64,000 bases of DNA from an uncultured bacterium (GTDB lineage: Bacteria; Cyanobacteriota; Vampirovibrionia; Obscuribacterales; Obscuribacteraceae), in the NCBI GenBank assembly GCA_903835185.1, contig CAILLX010000163.1, positions 1-64,000 on the forward strand. The letters run 5' to 3'. Shown one piece after another: positions 1 through 8,800 of this stretch (position 1 is the stretch's first letter; every line of letters starts with the position of its first letter). Made by a program: the position numbers and the translations under genes. The notes beneath the pieces are model-generated. The model did no database searches. It worked only from the letters and a program-made list of their open reading frames with translations, and had not been told where the DNA came from.

Positions 1-126
1 CAGGCTGCCAAACGAAGTGCGCGCGGTTATGTCCGCTTCTCTACCATTCGAGTAGTGATCTTTCTTCGACTCGGCAAGCTGGATTTCTCAAAAATCAACC
101 CGTATATACAAAGTTCACCCACCTAA
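1..126 (+). CDS. Transposase, C-terminal fragment (ISL3-like), cut by window edge
   Basis: An open frame runs from base 1 to a TAA at 124-126 and encodes 41 residues. The C-terminal pattern ARGYVRFSTIRVVIFLRLGK followed by LDFSKINPY looks like the tail of ISL3-type DDE transposases, which often end in an ARGYR..N...MIYL..GKL-like stretch. The rest of the gene, including any catalytic residues, lies left of the window, so neither completeness nor activity can be judged. The family call rests on the remembered tail pattern only; another DDE family is possible. Confidence 0.55.
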   Translation, partial: QAAKRSARGYVRFSTIRVVIFLRLGKLDFSKINPYIQSSPT

Positions 127-141
127 ATTTCAATAGAGCCC
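1..141 (+). mobile_element. Right end of an insertion sequence (tentative)
   Basis: Downstream of the transposase-like stop, the complement of 124-141 reads GGGCTCTATTGAAATTT. This resembles the GG-CTCT-type inverted-repeat ends of ISL3-family elements. If this is the right inverted repeat, the AT-rich bases just after it (about 142-149) would be one copy of an 8-bp target duplication. The left end is outside the window, so the pair cannot be compared. Confidence 0.35.
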
Positions 142-496
142 TTTCTTTGGACTGCTGGATTTAGTGCATATTAAGCACATTGCAATTGACGCAGCAGGAG
201 GTCCGCACCGTCTCTGGTGGTATCCATATGGCAGTGCTGCGATAGGAGCAGCACGTGGCGGCATTGAGCTGCTGCACGGGTCGTTCCCGTTTGGTAAGCT
301 GACCGGGTTGGGTCGCTTTCTGGTCAACTCTTTGATCAGACCGAAGTAGCCAGGTTTGGCTCGACTGGCAGGTTGAATCTGGCAGGCGGATGAAGGCTGG
401 TGCGCAAATTACAGACTCCTAGCGCTGGGAGAAGACCAATTGTTTAATTTGTAGGAAAATGGATACGGGTGCTTGAAAGAGAATTGGAGGGGTAGC
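142..496. other. Intergenic stretch, no gene supported
   Basis: This region lies between the IS end and the DUF2939-like gene. It holds only short overlapping open frames on both strands (for example a 61-codon GTG-initiated frame at 164-349) without a ribosome binding site or recognisable motif. It may be the remnant of whatever the IS inserted into. The only clear signal is the GGAGGGG ribosome binding site at 487-493 that serves the next gene. Confidence 0.4.
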
Positions 497-1180
497 ATGG
501 TCAGGCTGATAGCAATAGTTCTCGTTATTGGTGGAGTGCTCGGCTACTGGTATTGGACTACCACACCGCAATACTCTGTTATGCAGATTCACACTGCCAT
601 AAAGCAGCATGACCTGCAGGCTTTCCAGAAGTACGTGGATATAGATAGTCTGGCTTCCAGCATGGTGGATGATCTTCTCGCTAAGCCGGTGCAAAAAGCT
701 CTCGGCCCAGGCATTGTCGGAGAGCTGATCGGCTTTGGGCTCGGTGCTTTCTTAAAGCCTCCTCTGGTGGCAAGCATGAAAGCGCAAATAACTGAATATG
801 TGGAAGGAGGGTCGGATAGTCCGGCTGCCTATTCAGATAGCAGAACCAGGAAAGGGAGAGCCAGTTCTTTTAAAGGTATTCCTGCTCAATTGGGTTTCAC
901 GCAAGGTGTATTCAAAGGAGTTGAGTATGTACGGACTGAAGGTAAAGTCTCTTTAGTTGGTTTGAAGCTGTACAATGAGAAGTTTGCCTGTGATCTTGTC
1001 CTGGAGCTTAAGCTTGAGAATGCAGGTGGTTACTGGCGGTTGGTCGAACTCTCCAATCTCCAGAATTTTATGGGCAAGATAGTGGGACTCCAACTGCAAA
1101 GATCACAAGAGACCGAGTCTGTGTTGCCTGGCACGCAGGGTCGGTTGGGTAGCCTCTGCGGGCTTGGGGCATCTTCTTAG
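497..1180 (+). CDS. DUF2939-like single-pass membrane protein
   Basis: This is a protein of about 227 residues with one N-terminal membrane segment (VRLIAIVLVIGGVLGYWYW). A region then begins with TPQYSVMQIHTAIKQHDLQAFQKYVDID, the typical opening of DUF2939 proteins: a short helix-rich unit after the anchor, followed by a duplicated 'D..SLASSMVDDL' stretch. Function is unknown in the family. The ATG at 497 is preferred over an in-frame start at 473 because GGAGGGG lies 3-9 bases upstream of it. The gene stands alone, about 200 bp before the rubredoxin/hemerythrin gene on the same strand. The last 30 residues look low-complexity and poorly conserved. Confidence 0.6.
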   Translation: MVRLIAIVLVIGGVLGYWYWTTTPQYSVMQIHTAIKQHDLQAFQKYVDIDSLASSMVDDLLAKPVQKALGPGIVGELIGFGLGAFLKPPLVASMKAQITEYVEGGSDSPAAYSDSRTRKGRASSFKGIPAQLGFTQGVFKGVEYVRTEGKVSLVGLKLYNEKFACDLVLELKLENAGGYWRLVELSNLQNFMGKIVGLQLQRSQETESVLPGTQGRLGSLCGLGASS

Positions 1181-1377
1181 CACTTGTCTTGAAACCATTG
1201 TTATACTTGTCCTGCCTAGTTTAAGAGGTTTGGCCCAGGTGATCCCATTTGCAGCAAAATTGATACCTGAGAGCCTTGAAGTGTTCAGTATAGTGAGACG
1301 TGGGGGCTGTCAAGCTGTGCGGGTAGGGAAGCAGGATAGGCAAAGCCTTCCGCAAGAGCGGGTTGAGAGGTAGAAGG

Positions 1378-2781
1378 ATGAGTTGCGCACGTCGGATATG
1401 TACGCTTTGTGATTATGTGTATGAGGGGTCGGCTAAGGGTGCAGAACTTGGTATAGAGATTTCTTTTGACGAGCTGCCTGATTCGTGGCAATGCCCTTCT
1501 TGTGGTGGCGCTAAGGATTTCTTTCAGCCATGCACATGTGTTGGCTATCAGGCATACGAAGAAAGGGAACGTCTGGCTGAAACTACTCTAACGAAGTTCA
1601 CAAGCACAGCAGAGGTACTTGGCAGGCTCGGCGAAATTGCATTCAGTGCAGCTCGTTCTTGCGATGCGGCAAGGAGTTTTGCTGCACCGGTTGTGCACTT
1701 GGGACCTCAGATTCGCTCTCTAGCTGCTGGCATCAGTAAGAAATCGCTTTTAGATGAGAAGGACATCATGCCTGTCTTCTTCGAGAAGAAAGCGCTGGCA
1801 GAGCTGGAGGCTAACAGCGTTAACTACTACTGGTTCTGGCGAATCGTAGCTGAATCTGCTGCCGGGTCCAAGGCGATGCCAATAGGCTCTGAAGCTGTCG
1901 CTGCTGCGCTGCAAGAGTTGAAGCGAACTGTTTGTGCGCAGTTTGACCTGGACAAGGTTTTGAGTGAACTCACCCGTACAGAGTTGGTGTTATATGCGGT
2001 TGCCGGAGTCGTAATACTAAAACATGAGCCCGACCATTCCTATTCACTCTTTCTCAATCCGCTATTCAAGACCAACCCTGACTCAATTGATCCTGGCAGC
2101 CAGATAGGTCGGATTGCTCTTGGAAATCCTTGCTATGCGCGTGTGTTTGAACGCTTTGGGCTTGATTTCTGTTCAGCTGTAGAGAAGTCGTTGCAGACTG
2201 CTTGCACCGAAAGAGGAATCACTGTGCAGTCAGTGTTGCGCGAGCTGTCAGCTTGTGATCTGTCACTGGCGCCAGAAGCGCCAAGAGACTGGTTGCGAGC
2301 ACCACTGAAAGATCTTGTCGATCATCTCCAGTTATGCCACCATGCGTATTTGAGGCGTGAACTTCCTTATCTGAGCTCATTTATCGCCAGAGTGGTGGCA
2401 ACTCACAAGGACAAATATCCGGAACTTGCACAGGTGAAGGAGGTTTTTGACGAGTTTAAACCAGAAGTTGAGCGCCATTTTTACGCTGAAGAGCAGCTTT
2501 TGTTCCCAGTATGCAGAAGCGGCTCAGCTTCCGGCGTCCCTGATATAAGACCTAGCAGCCTGATTGGTATCATCGACGCAATGGAAGAGGATCATGCTCG
2601 TGTTGACAACGCCATGAGAAAGATTCATTTCCTTTTGCGAGACTATGTCCTGCCGGATAACGCCTGCTCCTGCTATAGGGCTCTTATCATCCAGCTGTCT
2701 GAATTAGAAGAAGATCTGGTCAGGCATGAAAGCGAAGAAAATTTCGCCTTATATCCTCGGCTTAGGAAGTTACAAGGCTAA
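1378..2781 (+). CDS. Rubredoxin-ScdA_N-hemerythrin protein (RIC-type Fe-S repair protein)
   Basis: This 467-residue protein has three recognisable parts. Residues 1-55 carry a rubredoxin-like iron site (C8-x2-C11 and C39-P-S-C42-G). Residues about 240-297 match the ScdA_N/DUF542 domain (IALGNPCYARVFERFGLDFC, normally ending in a Cys pair). Residues about 310-460 form a hemerythrin-like di-iron four-helix bundle (H321/H322, H343, H367 with E371, H406, H450 with E454). ScdA/YtfE/RIC proteins repair Fe-S clusters damaged by NO or peroxide and act as diiron enzymes on NO. The attached rubredoxin could supply electrons to the diiron site (inference). Residues 60-235 are unrecognised. ATG 1378 has GAGAGG at 1365-1370; a TTG at 1363 is also in frame. 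Confidence 0.82.
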   Translation: MSCARRICTLCDYVYEGSAKGAELGIEISFDELPDSWQCPSCGGAKDFFQPCTCVGYQAYEERERLAETTLTKFTSTAEVLGRLGEIAFSAARSCDAARSFAAPVVHLGPQIRSLAAGISKKSLLDEKDIMPVFFEKKALAELEANSVNYYWFWRIVAESAAGSKAMPIGSEAVAAALQELKRTVCAQFDLDKVLSELTRTELVLYAVAGVVILKHEPDHSYSLFLNPLFKTNPDSIDPGSQIGRIALGNPCYARVFERFGLDFCSAVEKSLQTACTERGITVQSVLRELSACDLSLAPEAPRDWLRAPLKDLVDHLQLCHHAYLRRELPYLSSFIARVVATHKDKYPELAQVKEVFDEFKPEVERHFYAEEQLLFPVCRSGSASGVPDIRPSSLIGIIDAMEEDHARVDNAMRKIHFLLRDYVLPDNACSCYRALIIQLSELEEDLVRHESEENFALYPRLRKLQG

Positions 2782-2816
2782 GAGCCAACTACCACCAGGA
2801 ACCATTAGGCACTTCA

Positions 2817-5800
2817 TTATGTCACCGATCCGGAGGTTGCAGCCTGCCGGCACGGTATTGTTACTTGCGCATGATGCTCGATGTGGTCATCGAGCAGGTG
2901 AATTGCCAGATCGCTCTGCAAAGCGCCATCGACGATGACCTTCTCGTCGGACTGGGATTGTACAACAGTAATGTGATATACGGTCTCGCGATATCGATAG
3001 TGCACCTTGAACTCCTTCCATGCTTCTGGCAATCCAGGAGCAAAGGTGAGTCTGTCTACATCGAGAGTGATGCCCAGCAGCGATTCAACAATCAAACGGT
3101 ACATCCATCCGGCAGATCCGGTATACCACGTCCAGCCACCACGACCGATGTGCGGTGCCACTGCATATACGTCGGCAGCCATCACATACGGTTCCACTTT
3201 GTAAATGTCAACTGCCGCAGGGGTAAGAGCGTGATTAATCGGATTAATCATGTCCGCGAGCTCCCATGCGCGGCTGTAGTCTCCTCGGGAGGCAAAGGCC
3301 ATCGCTGTCCAAATTGCTGCGTGAGTGTATTGCCCGCCGTTCTCTCTGACGCCTGGGACGTAGCCTTTTATATAGCCCGGGTTTAAATTGGATTTGTCGA
3401 AAGGCGGATCAAGGAGTTGAACTAGCTGGTCATCTTTGCTAACCAATCTTTCGTACACAGCATCCATTGCCAGGCGCGATCTCTCTTGTGATCCGGCACC
3501 GGAGAGTACCGACCAGCTTTGTGAAATTGAATCAATCTGACATTCGTCGTTGGTTGCAGATCCTAGCAGTGTTCCATCATCGAAGTAAGCACGACGATAC
3601 CATGCCCCATCCCAGCCGCTCTGTTCAATGTGATGGCGAATCTGGGCAGCTTCGAGTTCACAGCGCTCAGCAAAAGTAGTGTCGAAGCGGTTGCGTGCCA
3701 CTTCAACGAAACGCTTGAGCACGTCATGGAGGAAGAAACCGAGCCAGACGCTTTCACCGCGTCCCTTGTCACCGACAAGATTCATTCCGTCATTCCAGTC
3801 ACCGCAGCCCATGAGTGGTAGCCCATGAACGCCAAATTGCAATCCGTGCAGAATCGCTCGCTTACAGTGTTCGTACAAACTGGCTTTTTCGCCGGACTTT
3901 CCGGGAAGGTCGTAGTATGAATCATCTTGCGCATTGACGTGACGGCCTGTCAGGAAGGTTATTGGTTCATCCAATACTCCAGTATCACCGGTCATAATGA
4001 CATAGCGACATGTTGCCAGAGGTAACCACAGGTAGTCATCGGAAATACGAGTGCGAACTCCGCGGCCTGACGGCGGGTGCCACCAGTGTTGAACATCTCC
4101 TTCCTGGAACTGCCGTGATGCGCACAACAGGAGCTGCTTTCGCAATAGTTGCGGCTCGGCATGTATGAGTGCCATTGCATCCTGCAGCTGGTCGCGAAAG
4201 CCGAAGGCGCCACCGGATTGATAATAACCACTTCTAGCCCATATGCGGCTGGCGATGACTTGATAGAGCAACCAGCCGTTAACCAACAGATCAAGAGCCC
4301 GGTCGGGTGTCTGGAAGTTGACGGCGCCCAGTGTATGCTTCCAATACTCGCAAAGCTTTTCAAACGATTCACGCCGAGAGATGGTACCGCGAAAACGACT
4401 GATCAAGCCGGTGGCATCATCCGTGTCCTGACCAATTCCCAGGCGGAACACAATTTCTCGTTCCTGTCCGTCTGCCAGCTCGAAGGGGACCTGAATAGCC
4501 CCGCAAGGATCCAACCCTGCACCAACCTTACCTGAAAGTCGCGTACGAGACATGCCTGCTGGATTGCGCAGGCTGCCATTGCGTCCGAGAAACTCAGTGC
4601 GATCTCCTGTCAAACTGCGGTTTATCTCATCGACATCAAGGAAAGCCATGCGATCCGGGAACTCGGAGCTGTAAGAATTGCGCGCCCAGAGGGCACCACT
4701 CTTGGGATCAATTTCGGTAGTGACATGCATGGCGGTATTGGCGCGACTATCCCCAAGCAACCATTCGACATAGGCGGTTGCTGAAAGGCGCCTGGAGCGT
4801 CCGGAGTGGTTGCTTATTTTTAGAGCAGTGAATTTTACCGGTGCATCCAGCGCGACAAATACCTGCATCTCTGAGGTGATACCACCTTCGCTATGCTCAA
4901 AGACGCTATAACCAAATCCATGTCTGGTTAGATACGGAGTGGTGCCACGAGCTGGCAGCGGGCTGGGCGACCAGAAGTAACCAGATTCTTCGTCACGGAT
5001 GAAGAACGCTTCTCCAGCCGAATCAGTGACCGGATCGTTGTTCCAGGGGGTAAGCCGAAACTCATGTGCATTCTCCAGCCAGGTATAGGAGACACCGCTC
5101 TCCGATATTACTGAGCCGAAATATGGGTTGGCAAGGACATTGACCCATGGCTGTGGTGTTACATATCCGTGGGTTGTTGTGATTACATATTCCCTGCCGT
5201 CTGACGTAAATCCGCCCACTCCGTTGAAGAGGACCAGATCGCTGCGTTGGGACGCTTGTGCCGATGGCAGTTCGTGTCGGTGTGTGCGCGTTGGTGCTAA
5301 ACGAGGTATCTTAGTCTCCCGTAAGGTGCGGCGAGCAATCTGGTCGGACAAGCTCCCGCGGTTGTCCTTGATGATTGCCCGGGCAACGGTCTGGAAGAGA
5401 ATGCGATCTTCGCTTGACACCTGCTCGGCGGAACGCACGAAAATACCGCCAGGCTTGTCCATAAGATTTGCTTCGACACCGGAAGCTATCAGCCCCATGA
5501 TTTGATCTTGAATCAACTGACGGTAACCAGCACGATCCTCGTTCCAAATCACCAGATCTACACTCAACCCTTTTAGACGCCAGTAGGCGTGAGCTTGTAC
5601 CAGCTGTCTAACCAGATTGATATTTTCCGGATCACTTATTTGCAGGAGAACAATTGGCAGGTCCCCCGAAATGGTATAGCCCCAGAGACCGGACTGCCCA
5701 CGTCGATTCTTCATAAGAACGCTGGCATCTGCTCGCAGTGACGCATTGGCATAAACGATCGAATTTGCCAGACTGGCATAGAGCTGTCCGTCCGACTCGC

Positions 5801-8800
5801 TGGCATTCAGCTGTCGCAGTACAACCTGGCTGTGTGTCCAGGCTAAATCAAAGACGCGGTCAGCAAGTAGTCGGTCATGATACTTCTCGACGAGATCAAG
5901 ACACCCAGGTCGGCTCTCGGCGATACCCGTAACTATGTTGACTGTTGCAGACGCTTCCGGCTCCAGGATTATCTGGCAGCGAATAGCAACAACTGGATCG
6001 AGCACTGATCCTTGATTGCCGGAGAGTCCGCCCAGCGTTTGCATAGCTTGCGGAGTAGCTGCCGTGTTGCCGCGACCGATGAATTGGCTGCGATCAGTTT
6101 CATAGGACCAGTGCCCATGATCTGCCCCATGCACTGCCACCAGGTGAAACATCCACGGAACGTGCTCATCTATAGAACGAGGTCGCCTGTGGCAGAGGAT
6201 CGCCTGCTTCTTAGCAAGGATCTCGCTCTGAACAAATAGATTGCTGAATGCAGGATGCTGCACGTCGTGGGCGGGAGCTACTAAGACAACTTCAGTGTAA
6301 GTTGTGACGTCGATTACTTTGCGCAGTCGTGAACGATTAGTGATACGTACCCTGCGCAACTCAATGTCATCTTCAGAGGAAACAACGATCTCGGTATGGG
6401 TATCGAAGTCATGATCGCGGCGTCGAAACTCAACTCTTGCTTCGGAGAAGATTGCTTCATAGTTCTCAGGTTGCTTGAGCGTTGGCTGGTAGGCGGCGGA
6501 CCAGTACTGTCCGCTATTGATGTCTCGAATGTAAGTGAAAGTGCCCCAGTTGTCGCAGGTGCTGTCCTCGCGCCAGCGAGTTACTGCAAGTTCTTTCCAG
6601 CGGCTGAAACCGCCGCCGGCGTTTGTCATCATGACATGGTAGCGGCCGTTAGATAATAACTGTACTTCCGGCATAGGAGTGTCGGCAGTATTAAAAAATC
6701 GCACTGGCAGCTGGTGACCGTTACTGCTGGTACGCAGTTCGGCAGTTTCGGCTGTCTGTGAATGGAAGGCTGTGACTCTGGGAATGCGTTCCTGGAGTAA
6801 AAGGGCAGTGGCTTGAAAGTGCGGATCGCAGTCAAAGCGTTTTTGCATAGGCTGGTCGAGGAGCGTATAAGCCAGCGAAAGAAAAGTCATGCCCTGATGG
6901 TGTGCCATAAACGATTTGACAATTGCATGGGACTGCCCACGAGGGATTCGCGATGGTGTATAGTCAACCGCTTCATAAAAGCCATATCTGCCCAGTAAGC
7001 CCTCGTGTGCCAGACGTTCCAGGTTGAGGCAGGCAGCTTCTGGTGAGACCATCAATGCCAGCGCAGTTGCGTACGGTGCAATAACAAGATCTTGGGAAAG
7101 CCCTCGTTTGAGTCCCAGTCCAGGGACACCGAAGGCACGATACTGATAGTTTAGATGAACGTCGACTGCATAGTAACCTGATTCCGAAATCCCCCAGGGT
7201 ACGTTGCGCTGCTTGCCGTACTCTATCTGTCTGGACACGGCGGCCTGGTATGTTTCATGTAGCAGAGTATTTGCATAGGTCGGCATTACCAGCAGTGGCA
7301 TCAAGTATTCAAACATTGACCCGCTCCAGGAGAAGAGAACAGGCTTTCCTCCAGCTGTTGTAAGCAGGCGTCCAAGTGCGAACCAGCTTTCTTGTGGCAG
7401 GTGTCCCCTCGCGATAGCAACAAAGTTGCAGAGCCTGGCTTCTGATGCCAGCAGGTCATAGTAGCTGGAGTCCAGGCGACGTTCTTCTACGTTATAGCCG
7501 ATTGCCAGGAGACGTTTGCTTTTGTCAAAGAGGAAATCATACTCCAGATCTGCCAGGGCTGCACACTCCAGTACCAGCTGCTCGATAACAGACATTCGCT
7601 CTTTGCTGTGGTGATGGGCTTCGGACATTAGAGTCAATGCTGCATCAAGACAGTTTTGAACTGCCGATAGCTCGCTCTTCTGTCGCAGAGTCTGAAGGGT
7701 TAAAGCCCAGTCAGGGTAACTGCTGATCGCTTCGCGTAACGTGGGAATTATGTCCAGCGCTGGTAGGTCAGCTTTGAATTGAGATATGCCTGGTACGCAG
7801 ACCCAGGGAACCAGGTAGTCCAGTTCATTTACCGCCGCTAAGCATTGTTGTTTGAGGGCGGCTGCCCAGGATCCAGCTTCGCTTATGGCAGTATCAAAAC
7901 CGATCTGACAGAACTTGCTCTCAGGAATCTCATCGGATAGACAAATTGCTGTTGCCAGCAAGCTGTCCAGTGTGCTCTTCATCTCAAGCAGTGCCACGGG
8001 GGGTGATAATTGAGCTTGCTTGAGAGCAGCAATAAAACTGGTGAGAGCTGAAGGAATCTTTGTTTCACCCAGTGCGTCCATCAGGAGTGCAACCACATCG
8101 CCAAGCCCAGAAAATACCCGTAAATCGGCTAGCTTGGCATCGGCAAGCCCAAGTAATCCTGAATTTAAAGTGAGAAGATGCCCTGCTAAATTACCGCTAT
8201 CCACTGTTGAGAGGTATCGTGGCGGAAGCGGTCTTAATGTTTGGGTGTCGTACCAGTTGTAGAAGTGTCCCCGATGCCTCTCCAACCCGCGCATGGTCGA
8301 CAGCGCATTTGCGGTGCGATCAAGCACTTCACCAACTTGAATATAGCCAAAATCGTGTGCTGCTAAATTGGCTAATAGCGACAGTCCCATGTTAGTTGGG
8401 GATGTACGGTGTGCCAGGACAGTGATTGGTAGTTCTTGAAAGTTGTCTGGTGGCAACCAGTGCTCTGCTTGCGAGACAAACATTTCAAAGAATGCCCAGG
8501 TTTTGCGAGCAACCTTGCGCAAGAACATTCGTTGAGACGGTGTAAGTCGTGCTGCACGTGGAGCTAGTGGACGGCTTACCCACCAGGCGATTGCTGGAGA
8601 TGCAAACCAGCCGAGCAATACTGGCAATGCAAGAGGCAGAGCTTCAGGTCGCACCGCCTCGAGATAGCCGTAGGTTGCCGCAGCTATGAGTGGGGCGCTG
8701 AACATCTCTATAAAGTTGCCGATGAAGTCTGTACGCTTTCTGCTGTGTATCTTGCCGGACGGATTCCAGGTGAGCAAATTTTGTCTGGAGATGATCATTC

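Noticed and set aside
164..349. 61-codon plus-strand frame (and an overlapping minus-strand frame at 130-327)
   Set aside because: GTG start without a ribosome binding site, no motif, and overlapping frames on both strands; more likely noise or remnant sequence beside the IS end.
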